Assembly: GCA_905178155.1 (NCBI GenBank)
Contig: CAJINV010000001.1
Coordinates: forward strand, 10,404,240-10,468,239
From: Amoebophrya sp. A120
Taxonomy: Eukaryota > Sar > Dinophyceae > Syndiniales > Amoebophryaceae
Direction of reading: 5' to 3'
Length of the DNA: 64,000 nt
The notes under the pieces are model-generated. The model was not told where the DNA came from. It worked only from the letters and a program-made list of their open reading frames with translations, and searched no databases. Positions 49,077 to 59,541 of this stretch are shown here, one piece after another (the first letter of the stretch is position 1; the number at the start of each line of letters is the position of its first letter). Position numbers and translations under genes: made by a program.

Positions 49077-49980
49077 ATGGGACGCTGCAGCTCCAGAGCG
49101 GACGAGCAGCCTACAGCTCAAGGGAGTGCAGTCTCCAGCGATGATGAAAGCGATATCATTGGTACAGTTTGGATGCTGCTGCTAAACTCTCATCTTCACA
49201 TCAATGAAAGTAGTACACGCAGACACATACTAGCCCGCATTCACCCAATTTCAAATCAGATACAACATCCGATAGCACGAACCACGAGCAAGACACGAGA
49301 GAGCGATACGGTTTTGGTCTGATCCGGAAAAAACCAGAAAAGTATAGAATCATACATGAGTTTCACAGTTCCTGATGCCTTTCTGTGGGCAGATGCTTTT
49401 AGTGGTGCATGCCTGCCTTCCATCAAATACATTTCGACACACCATGCAGGTTTGATATCATGTCGACGCTCGGAAAACCAGCTGAGCACGTACTGACAAA
49501 AACCGAAAGAGCAAATGCTTTATCGACGATGATAGCACATGCGATACTATCTCAATGCTGCCGGACCAGCGGAACAGTCGAAAGAGCCTTCTTCGGGAAA
49601 ATGATACAAGACACAATAGAGGCGCGGTTCATATTAGTTTCCATGTCTGGCACGAGTGCCAGGATTTACATCACACTCATGATGGACACCAGCACGCGAT
49701 GCAAGTTAAATGCACACCACCAAAATACATTTCCCAGGTTCGTACCCTGATGGACATCCAGAACATACACCCGCTGATTCAAAATTTCTTGCGGACAACT
49801 ACCTCCCCAGTGGCGGTGCACGAAATTCCGAGGCCAGGACTGCGTTATTACGAGTCGGGAAATGTTTTCTGGTCTACGACAGAAAAAGAATTCTTGACAT
49901 ACGTAGTGAGTGGCTCTATGAAAAAAGGGTGCAAATACAAATTGACAGCACCGGCAGAAGAAATTTTAGATGGAAAGTGA
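49077..49980 (+). other. Coding-like region, frame unresolved, in the retrotransposon
   Basis: A short start at 49077 (MGRCSSRADEQPTAQ, ending in DIIG with donor GTACAG) may be exon 1. From about 49440 to 49980 two or three frames are open together: one is His-rich (HISFHVWHECQDLHHTHD, then RYYESGNVFWSTTEKEF), another reads YPDGHPEHTPADSKFLADN. By eye I cannot choose the real frame or the splice sites, so I give no CDS. The His/Cys pattern could be a metal-binding fold but this is speculative. Confidence 0.35.
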
Positions 49981-50398
49981 ATACTCGAACCCGAGAACGC
50001 AGCTGATTTGAAACAAGAAAAACTTTTAATGTAGCTGTGCATGTTGCTACGGACCACAAATCAAAACCCTCACCACCGGCTACGTAAGCCTGCCAGCTTG
50101 TTTCATTCAAGCTTGATGTTGAATTCTCTACGGCACAGCGTCTAAACGTGGTAGACTGTCTCTCCTGGTTTTGAAGTTGCAAGATGTCAGCTCGCTCGTC
50201 GAAGGTGCGGCACCACACAAGGCAGACATAACAGCACATACAATAGTATACAGAGCCATCAGTGTCAGTGTGTAAGATCCGGAAATCACAGTTTGAGTTG
50301 CGTTTCGTGCGTGCCCGGAGCTCCCATGTGACCCTCTCCATGAAAAAAGCCTTAGCGGCAGTTACCTGCGTGTAGTTGTTTTAGGTTAGTAGTGAAGG

Positions 50399-53300
50399 AT
50401 GACGGCTTCGTCGTCTTCTCAGGGCCCGGACCAAAAACCGGGAAGCGGCGCTCCGGACGCACCGCCAAGCGGTCCACCGGCCGGAGCATCGTCGTCCAAG
50501 AAGAACATTACACAGGATAAAGAAAAATCGAAGATGTCGAAAGACAAAAACCAGCAACAACAAAAGCTAGCTGGAGGAGCAGATCAGCAGCATGCGCCAG
50601 CGGATGACACCTCAGCAACCGAGGCAAACAAAGACTTCCAGATTGGTACGATTCGCATCACAGACGCAGTTTCGCAGTGCGAGCCTCCGAGGCAGTTCAC
50701 CTCAATGGAGAATGCGACCATCTTCAATGAGAAAGCAGGACAAGCCTGGGAAGCTTTTCTCAGCGACCCAGCCCAGTATGCAGATGTGATCTCCATACTA
50801 CCGGACAATAAGTCGGCGCGGCGCCTGATAGTAGAAAAACTAGCCAACATCAATGAGGGAGCTGAGCTGGACTTGCAGAACCTGCAGGCGATGGCGGACA
50901 TAATCTGCACAGCACTGGCCAAGACGTCGCTGTATGCGCACGACAACGGACCAATGATGATCCAATCCATGACGGAAGGTGCATGTAAAGCGAACGGAAT
51001 CGACTACGTCTCACCGTCAAAAGCCTTCGGCGCAATAGTAGGTGACGCAGGAGTGAAGCTAGCAGCCTACATCAGGAAAATCTTCTCGCTCTTTGTGAAC
51101 AAAGTGTGCGACGGCAAAATCTCACAGCTCCCAAAGCACGTAAGCGGCGTTTTTGTGCACGTCAATACCAGGTCAACGATGGGACTCATCCAGCAGATGA
51201 TTTGGTATCTTTTAACATACAGCCTATTTTTGTTAGCAAAGCAACTAACGACAGCACATTTATCGCAGCCGACGTGCATTGATATCCCCCCTTCTCTTCA
51301 AATATCAGGACAATGAGAGCGCAGATTCTGGTCACAGCGCCAGAAAGCGCAGCGAGGGACAAGGACATTTACGGAAAGGACCGCTTCACCGAGCTACTGC
51401 CGGACGCCATACAAGAAATCCTCAACCTGGGGCACACCAAAATCGCAGGACTGGACTTGTCGTCGGAGGGCGGCAAAAAGCGGCTCGGGTGGAACGTCCA
51501 TGACTTTCACGACCTAACCAGCAAAGCGAATGGCCTTGCGCCGAGCTGGCCGTGGGCAGGGATCGCGTACACGACTTTCTCCGACTTCGCAGCAGCATGG
51601 AGCAAGAAATTTGTACCACCACAGCAGCCGGAAGTAGACTTGTCAAAGTCCATATCAGCCCCGAAGAAATCAGCATTACAGCTGGACTTCTCCGGTAGCA
51701 TCAGGAGAAAGTTCCAGTTAGCGCAGCCAGATAGCACCGACCAGTCTTTGCAGGGCCAGGTAAAGCAAGAAGCAGCAAGCTGGGCGAGCAAGTTACAGCC
51801 AAACAGCACCAAAACACAGCAACAGTACATCCCACCAAGCAATCCAGCACACCCTCTCAACCCAACGAACGCAGGAAGCTTACAGTCTTTCTTAGGTTTC
51901 GGAGCAGCAGCCTCGTCATCATCGAATACAGCAGCAGCTTCCTCGGCAGCAAGAGCAGCACAAGTTAGCTCCTCCAGTGCACACAAGAACTTCTTCAGTC
52001 AGTTTAGCAGCAAAAGCAAGAAAAATGGCGTAGCCGTCGGCAACGATAGCAGTAGCGATAGCAGCGACAGCGACGACAGCAACAAAGCAACATACCCGAG
52101 CAGCATGGTATTGGGGAAAAAGCAGAAAAAGCAGCACGCATACCCAAGGCAGGCACAGAACCAGAGCGCCATGGTGTCAGCTCTTGATTTACTTTTCGCC
52201 AAAACAGAAGAAGACGCCAAAAAAGCAGTAGTCACAGAGCAACAAATGGAAGTTGCATACCACTACATAATGGAAGGAGACCCGACCGCTTACGATGTTC
52301 CTTTCGACGAGCAAAATGCGATCCCGCACAACGTCAGGAAGTACACAGCTCTAGACCCGAAAGGAGACCTGAACCCGATTGACTTTGTGCAAGCAAAACA
52401 CGAGGTCGAGGCCACGCTAGTAAAAGGCTTAGCAGCGATGGAAGAAGGCGAACTAGAAGACCGTGTAGCTCCTTTCTTTTCTGTTTTTCTGATGATGAGT
52501 TATGCGCATTATCATGAAAACAATGATACAAGCCCTTTGATATTATTCTTCAAAAAATTTCTTATCAGTCCGCCCCCAGAACGACAGACACTTTGCGTGC
52601 ACGACGAAAGCTGTGCTGTTGCCTTTCAAAACAGTAGTTGAAGCCGGACGAGAAAAAGCCAGGGACTTTGTCTTCGACGTGACGATAATTGGACAGCAGG
52701 GCAGATTGCGAAAAGAGAGATGGCGTGACATGCTGAAGGATCACCCGAACGGATGTAAGCTAGAACCGAGCAAAGCCAATTTCAATTGGCCAAAATCCTT
52801 CGTGGACAAGGACAGAGTAATGAAGACGCTGCTGCAGATCACAAGAGGGGCAGCGGCTGACGATTCCCACCTGTGCAATAGGATCGGGGTAAAATCGCCG
52901 CAGGAGCTGACAGAGCTGAGGAGGATGTTAGAAAAGGTGCCCCCCTTTTTTAAGTCGAGAAAACATTGGACAATAACCAAGTGCACACAGCACGAGCATG
53001 ACAGACATACAGCACTGCACCACAAACCTGCAGCATGCGTTATTTTCTCTCTCCCTCCCAGGTCAAGGACGACTGGGCGCCGAACAGGAGTGACGGCGAC
53101 AGGAGCCCGCAGATTTCAAGCAGAGCCAGCGCGTTCTCGTTGGTCGAGAAGTTTAGTTACGCGGCCATCTTAGCTGCAGCGCCACTGCTGCAGGGGGTGT
53201 GGACGGACAGTGCAGAAAGCAAGTGCGGTTTAGTAGCGTCGAACATCAGAGAAGACGCAATCTGGAAAAAGTTTTGTGCCGAAAAGTTATCGCAAGCGAA

Positions 53301-54084
53301 GGGAGTTTTAGTAGTAATCGACAAGCTACACACAGACGAAAAGTTCAACAAAAACGACTTCAAGCCAAAGGACTACACAAACGCCTTGAAAAAGTGGCGC
53401 ATGGACGTGAATGAAGAGGATCAAGAAGACAGGGACTTCATGGAGAAGATCAAGAACGCCAAAGGGAAAAACAGGAAGGGAAAGAACAATAATAACAACA
53501 ACAACAACAAGGGAGGAGGCAGCAGAGACAACAGAGGAGGTATCAGCTTAGAACATTTTAGCTTCTTGCATCATGCATGCATGCAATATAGGTAGCTTTG
53601 TTGCTTCCTCGGGAAATGCAGCACCAGTGAGTCATTATATTTTCCTTTCTGTTACACTCCAGGAGGCAAAGGCCGAGGAACAGGAAAAGGAGGAGGAGCA
53701 GGCACAGGCAAGGGCAGTGATGAGAGCAAGGGCTTCTTCTTGTTCTTGGATCACACGCGGAATAGTATTTGCGAAGTCATCGACAAAGACCCGGCCAAGT
53801 TCAACTTCCAGAATTGCTGCATCCCGGCGCTGGCCGAAAAATACGGCATCACAAATGCGCAAGGAGAGCTAATCTCTTGCAAGCATAAGGATGGTAGTGA
53901 GTGTAGGAAAGACAAGTGGCACTCGCAAGCAGCCAAAGTCTACAAAGAAAGTCCCACTGTGAAAGCAGTCCCCAGGCCTACCAAGAAGGCAAAGAAGGGC
54001 GCCCCTTCAAGTTCGGCAGCTACCATTACCAGCAATGACACCGAGGCAGCCACAGCTGAAGCTGGAGCGGCTGCTACGGCATAA
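50399..54084 (+). CDS. Gag-like protein of the YR retrotransposon, five exons
   Basis: Exons 50399-51139, 51325-52462, 52635-52936, 53062-53539 and 53663-54084 have GT-AG borders, consistent phases and a total of 3081 nt, exactly 1026 codons plus stop. The protein begins with a Ser/Gly/Pro/Lys-rich stretch, then a helical region (residues about 75-420) that could be a capsid-like domain. Low-complexity Ser/Ala/Gln/Lys follows, then another helical part and finally Asn/Gly/Lys-rich tracts (KNNNNNNNNKGGG, GKGRGTGKGGGAG), a basic RNA-binding-like end with a Cys/His cluster (QNCCIPAL and CKHKDGSECRKDKWH) that could be a zinc knuckle. The assignment as Gag is from position before RT and composition, not from a recognised domain. 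Confidence 0.6.
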
Positions 54085-54426
54085 TCGTTTCGATCGCAAG
54101 CAATGGATTTTTCATGGGAGTATCAGTTTCGCTCGCTTTTCATGTCTGTCAAACACAAATTTACTGCTGTGCAAGATGTAAGACGGAACCACTCATACCT
54201 GATTCGCAGCACCATTAGTGACAAGGTTGCCGAGGCAAGGCTGCCTACCTTGTCCCCACAAATACAGTTCGTGTTATCGATTCTGTAACACAAAGAGTTG
54301 TGAGAGTAATTTTAGATGCTATGACAGGGAGCAAGAGGACCAGTATTCAGACCTGCATACTAGCCAGCGCGCCACTTTTTCCTCTTCTCAAAACCCACAT
54401 AGCAAGCGGACAATGACCATGGAAAA

Positions 54427-56972
54427 ATGATGACTCTCCCCTTCATCTTCGTTGCGGCAGCAGCAATGCAACCTCGTGCAGTAAGCCTCCGACCCCCCAA
54501 AAAAGCCACCACCAGGATGCCGGTAGTCACACCAGACTGGAAGATGTCGATAGACCACCTGAGGTCGACACACGACTATGACCCGCTCACAAGATTTCAG
54601 CGGGAAGCAGAAAGGCGAGACAAATTAGTCGAGGACTTGTTAAAAGTGGAGCGCGACAACGCTACGACGATAGCGGAGTACGAAAAAGAAAAACCGGATC
54701 ACATCAAGAAGATCAATGACTACTTCGAGGGATGGGACACGATCTACAACACCAAGTACTAGTTATGTTTGATCCTCTTTGGGGTGATGCACTTTGTTTC
54801 TTGCGTATCGAGCGTTGCATGCCATCGACATCATTCATTTTTATACACCGCAGGAGGATGAGCACCTTCATGCACTTTCACGCAGCGGAGCAGTGCAATT
54901 ATTTGGACCCAGACCGCAGGACGCTGCTTTACGGGAAAAAAGGATATGTTAATTGTGGTTTAGAAAGTCAGGGGCAGCTACCCAAATATGGAGCCTGGCC
55001 CAATGGCAAAGAAGTGACAAAGTCAGAGCTTAGCAATCTATCAAACTTCGACATAAACGATCCAGCACGAAAATCAAGCCTAGATAAGTTTGCCCAAATC
55101 AGAGACGGCCCGTGGCACTTCGAAACGGAAGACGTCACAGAAAGGTCGTACAAAAGCTACAGCAAGCTCATGGACGCAGGACTGGCGTCTATGCTCTGTG
55201 AATCCTGTGCAAAATGGGAAATAGAGCAGGGCACATGGTTCGCAGCCATTTTTGGCCTGGGCCAGAAAAAGTGCCACGAAACAGGACAGCGCAGTAAAGT
55301 GCGCCCTATTAGCAATGAGAAATATAGGAATAAAATTTTAAGCCCGCCAGTCGAACATCTTACGTTCAGCGGCCTACCCGAAATCTTGCAGGGCATTGTG
55401 TACTGCTGCAACCCAGAGTACGAAGACTCATACTTCGAAAATAAGAAAGACGTACTTAGAAGCATACAAGTAGCAAGCGACAAAGCTAAAAAGTGGCGCA
55501 AAGGCAATCTCAAAAAGATGACCTGGCGCGACATCCGCACGCTGCCACGAAAGAAAAAAGAGCACAAAGGAAAATCCTTTTTGCCCTGTCTTAGCAAAGA
55601 CGACCTTGCTAGTGCCTATTGGCAATATGGAGTTAAAGATCCAAAACAAAATGGATTTCAAATATACTGCCCCGAAAAACAGCGTATGGAATTCGGATTC
55701 TTACGTTGTTTGAATTTCGGCAATATTCATTCCATATATGGCTTCTGCGCCTGTTGCAGCCAATGGATGGAAAAATGGTTCAACCAAATAGGGAAAGTAC
55801 CAGTATTCCAGTATGTAGATGATTTAGTCTACTTTTCAGATCAGGGCGGAACTTTAGCACCGCTATACGAACGCTTCATAAGGCGCGTGCTAGCAATATG
55901 GGGCATAGCCTTAGCACCAGAGAAGCACGAGCAAATGCTCCCAAGCCAAGACATAGGGGAAATTTTAGGAATAGGATGCAGAAGACTAACAGACTCAATT
56001 GAATTCTTCTTACCAGAAGCAAAAGCTAAGCGGATTGCGGCCGACTTAGATAGGGTGGCAAATTTGATCAGAGATCCAGACCAGCGGACATTAGAATCGA
56101 CGCACAAAGAGTTGGAAAAAGTCCAAGGGTTACTCTGTCACGCGATGTACAGTAGGAAATTTAGAAGAAGTTTACCGGTATTAAAGCACATTTTTGCACT
56201 TACATCGCAGCCCAAAAATTTTGCCCAAAATATTAGCAGCAAAAGCAGACGCGAGCAGTTACTGATAGTCTTGAAAAAGTGCAAGGAGATCATAGAGAGA
56301 AGAGACAAGACAGGCATAGCCCGAGACAAAATGTGTAGGGACAGAGTGCACATGTTTACAGACGCAGCCGCATCACAAAGCGACGGGAAAATTAGTTTCG
56401 GCGCGATAAGTTTCTTAGAAGACGAGGCTAGCAGTATAGGTTTCTTCCTGCATACTAGTCAAGATGAAGTCCCGTCCTTTTTCAAAAGGTCAACAGTAAT
56501 GTGCTACGAGGCGGCTGCAGTGGCATTAGGACAGCGGCTGCTGACGAGATTTAGCGAATCGCCGAGCTACATAGTCAATGTGGACAACTCTTCGCGCACT
56601 TACGGTATAGTGAATGCATCAGTTGATTGTCCAAAAACAGCGTCCGTGATTAGCATCTTAAGTGACAGAGCATATTCGCAGCAAGTTGAGTACTTTTATA
56701 GTTATGTCTCAACGCATTTGAACAGTGCGGATGCGACAACAAGAATAGAAGTGATGGATTCACTAAGCCGATCATACAGCACAAAGTTTCCACTTTCGCG
56801 AAGCGAAGTCATGCAGGAGCTAGAATTGCTGGCAAAAGAATGCGAAGAGTTACATGACGAACTGATGCTAGGGGATATTAGGAAAGAGCAGATGCTTCAC
56901 ATATTTGTTTCAAAATGCACAGGCCGACCAGAAAAAGAAGGCCAAGCTGAAAGAGCCGAAGAAGTCGTGTGA
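54427..56972 (+). CDS. Reverse transcriptase and RNase H (Pol) of the YR retrotransposon
   Basis: Copies the element's RNA into DNA. Exon 1 is 54427-54755 (donor GTACTA) and exon 2 is 54854-56972 (acceptor ACCGCAG); total 2448 nt, 815 residues. Phase is consistent and exon 2 is long and open. RT motifs: RSKVRPISN, then CLSKDDLASAYWQY with the first catalytic Asp, GFLRCLNFGN, and the YVDD box (QYVDDLVYF, Asp codons at 55818 and 55821). The RNase H domain follows: MFTDAAAS (Asp at 56361), CYEAAAVA, NVDNSS and NSADATTR give the D-E-D-D set. No integrase or protease was seen. The C-terminal end (56905-56972) overlaps the recombinase frame. An exon boundary in a retrotransposon Pol is noteworthy. 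Confidence 0.85.
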
Positions 56973-58266
56973 TTTCGCACGATGCGCAGGCAAAGTTTGT
57001 CACCATTTTAATGGGATCAAGACACAGTTGGAGCGCTGGTCTACCCTGCTCGCCCAAAAGAAAGCCCCAAACATCGTACCCTATCACATCAGCATACAAT
57101 GGCCATTACCACCACAGACAGTCTTACTATTTTGGCCTGAAGAAGAGCGGGATTGCCGCATTGTAGGTATCTGAGATGAGTAGTGTTTTTTCCCTTTGCA
57201 AATCAGAGGAGAGCAAGGCTACATGACAGAGAGTACATACCTCCCCTGTCTTCTTCGCATTTATTTTCTTCTCAGGTGAAGTCGAGACACGAAATTCAAA
57301 GTGGAGAGTTTGGATGCGCTATTGTCAGCTGCACCACCCGGAGTTTTTCTTCATTCCCCACACTTTCACCACACAAGCAGAAGTAGAAGTAATCAAAAAG
57401 CGACACGCCAATGTCACCTTCAGCCACCACCTCATCCCGTTTGCCAATTGGATTTGCGAAAAAGATATCGGGAACCCGATCCCGTACATCTCGACGATCG
57501 CTATCAGATTACGATCGCTGGAGCTTCTGGAGCAGACACAGTCGTACTGCCAGCAAATACAACAAGCAACATACCACAGACTGAAGAGCCTGGCGAAGGA
57601 CCTCTCAGTTAAAAGAGCCATCCCGCCTGACACGAGCAAGCTGAACCTGCTGAACGCAAGAGAATCTCGGTTATTCGCCATGTGGGCGCCCACAGGACTC
57701 CGACCATCAGCCTTTGCGTCGATAGACCCGCTGCAAGTCAAGGATGACCCGGAAGCACCGGGGCGCTTCGTCAGAACACTAGTCACATCCGAAAAAGTGT
57801 TCGCCGTGCCAGGCGAGAGTTTCTATGCCAGAATTCCACAGAATTCATGGTGCTATTAGTTTAGTGATGGTAGCCTATGAGCAGTGTAGAGCATTTGCAT
57901 ACATGCTTTGAGTGCATATACCCCATTGCCTCAGTGCATACAAATATTACAAGGTATCCAGCAGACTTCCCGGCGCACAAAACCGAGATGGACATTTTGT
58001 GCAGAAAGTTAGGCACAACGCCATACGGAGTCAGAAGAAGCTTAGCGATGTGGCTCAGGTTCAGAAGCCTGGAGTGCGGTGCAACACCCGCGGGCGATGA
58101 GATCGCAATGAAGAAATTTGAAGTTTTCAAGAGGAAAGTGACAAGCCATTTTGGATGGTCAGAGTCAAGTTTGATGTGGGAGGAAACCTATTCAGTGGAT
58201 TGCTTGAAATACATCAGCCACAAGTTTTACGTCCACCCAGACACTCAGTGGTGGTTTACTGTATGA
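56905..58266 (+). CDS. Tyrosine recombinase (YR) of the retrotransposon, three exons
   Basis: Integrates the circular DNA by site-specific recombination. Segments 56905-57166, 57276-57849 and 57954-58266 have GT-AG junctions in phase and sum to 1149 nt, about 382 residues. The true start is not found: the frame is open into Pol without an ATG, so it may be made by splicing, frameshift or reinitiation. An early Cys/His cluster (CDFARCAGKVCHHFNG) is followed by an Arg-rich helical part. Catalytic motifs: TGLRPSAFASI (box I Arg, codon 57701), TTPYGVRRSLAMWLR (the HxxR box with Tyr replacing His; Arg codons 58033/58036) and GWSESS...EETYS with the probable nucleophile Tyr (codon 58189). It matches the tyrosine recombinases of DIRS/Ngaro elements, not integrases. 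Confidence 0.75.
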
Positions 58267-58648
58267 TCGTTTCGTGTTTCAATCTGAAAATGCAAGAAAA
58301 ACAATGATCTCCCAGCAGGAGGAGAAGAATGTCTGTAGCAAGCGAAGCCTTTCTCGAGTTCCTTTCGTACCAGTCGCAAGTACTACGCTTGTAGTTCGCA
58401 GCCCAAGCATGAGATCTTCCAGCATAACAGAGCAGTGCCTGACGGTGTCCCCTCCATGACCTACACTGATCTTTTGTGCTCAGATCTCTACCTTGTGCTC
58501 CTACTGATCCCCTGGATCAGACCGGTCGTCCCTCATAAGATTCAGATCATATCAGCGACGCCCTGAGAACGTTTGGGGCGCTTTATCGTGCACACGATAG
58601 CCAAAATACAGAAGCACTCTTCGCGCCCGTGAAGAGGAGGAAAGCCAC
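58267..58648. other. 3' non-coding part of the retrotransposon
   Basis: Between the recombinase stop and B1. No gene; only short frames. Confidence 0.5.
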
Positions 58649-58920
58649 AGCTAGCACTACCCCGACCTTGTCGCGGTGTGTGCTCTGCTGGGTCTTTGCT
58701 GACGCACTCCCCGGAGTGCGTTACTAGTCCGCGCTTGCGGTCTACCCTTGGGTGGACCTTTGCGCTGACTTTCGTCCAGGCATGCTGTGACACTCGTGTC
58801 GCAGCCCGCTTGGACAGCATGGATCTGGTATTTCTTCACTTCTCGATGCTGAGAAGCTGCATCATACAGATACATCATATCGATCCTTGTACTGACGAGT
58901 GCTTTTCACCGTGAATATTT
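58649..58920 (+). repeat. Split direct repeat B1
   Basis: 272 bp from AGCTAGCACTACCCCGACC to GTGAATATTT, repeated with about four differences at 59069-59340 (B2). It contains the self-complementary stretch GCACTCCCCGGAGTGC. Confidence 0.9.
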
Positions 58921-59038
58921 TTACGGGATAAATATTTCGAGTGAAAGCATCGTCAGCAAGATCGGTCTCGTTCATATTCATCGTTCATACATTCATTTAC
59001 AGCCCCGGCTGGGATTTCTGGATATTTTTTCAGTTTTC
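58921..59038 (+). repeat. Split direct repeat A2
   Basis: 118-bp copy of A1 (one mismatch), directly abutting B1. The junction with B1 reproduces a circular B-A joint. A 30-bp linker (59039-59068) separates it from B2. Confidence 0.9.
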
Positions 59039-59068
59039 CCCGCCCGCCTACACCCTGATGTAGCGACC

Positions 59069-59340
59069 AGCTAGCACTACCCCGACCTTGTCGCGGTGTG
59101 TGCTCTGCTGGGTCTTTGCTGACGCACTCCCCGGAGTGCGTTACTAGTCCGCGCTTGCGGTCTACCCTAGGGTGGACCTACGCGCTGACTTTCGTCCAGG
59201 CATGCTGTGACACTCGTGTCGCAGCCCGCTTGGACAGCATGGATCTGGTATTTCTTCACTTCTCGATGCTGAGAAGCTGCATCATACAGATACATCATAT
59301 CGATCCTTGTACTGACGAGTGCTTTTCGCCGTGAATATTT
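59069..59340 (+). repeat. Split direct repeat B2 (right end of YR retrotransposon)
   Basis: 272-bp copy of B1. Differences include CCTAGGG for CCTTGGG, CCTACGC for CCTTTGC and TTTTCGCC for TTTTCACC. The right flank ATTGCTCATACA completes the target-site block seen at 46149. Confidence 0.9.
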
Positions 59341-59541
59341 ATTGCTCATACAAGGACCTCCGTTGACATTTTTCTTTTTGTCATAATTCATTGCGTTTAC
59401 AGGTCGTATTGATTTTGATTTCGTGTGTTCAACATTGACATTGAAAGTACAAGAAGTTTAGCTTTTCGTAAACTTAAATACCCCGCATAGTTCTGGCTTT
59501 AAGGAAAAGAAATATAACGGAAAGACAAACAAGACAAACAT

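Larger units (their letters stand above)
46193..59340 (+). mobile_element. PAT/Ngaro-type tyrosine-recombinase retrotransposon, 13.1 kb
   Basis: Defined by split direct repeats in the order A1 (46193-46310), coding region, B1 (58649-58920), A2 (58921-59038), B2 (59069-59340), as in PAT, Ngaro and VIPER elements. A1 and A2 differ at one of 118 positions and B1 and B2 at about four of 272, so the copy is young. The B1-A2 junction (GTGAATATTTTTACGGG) is what joining B2 to A1 in a circle would give, as expected for recombinase-mediated integration of a circular DNA. It encodes a Gag-like protein with introns, RT plus RNase H, and a tyrosine recombinase, plus unusual 5' ORFs. No LTR, integrase or target-site duplication is seen. 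It is larger than the 5-7 kb I would expect of such elements. Confidence 0.9.

Noticed and set aside
49916-50341. 141-codon Cys-rich minus-strand frame
   Set aside because: No motifs, opposite to the element's coding strand, and next to coding-like sequence on the + strand.
58649-59340. LTR retrotransposon
   Set aside because: The repeats are split A/B blocks with a B-A-B order at the right end only, and a tyrosine recombinase replaces integrase.
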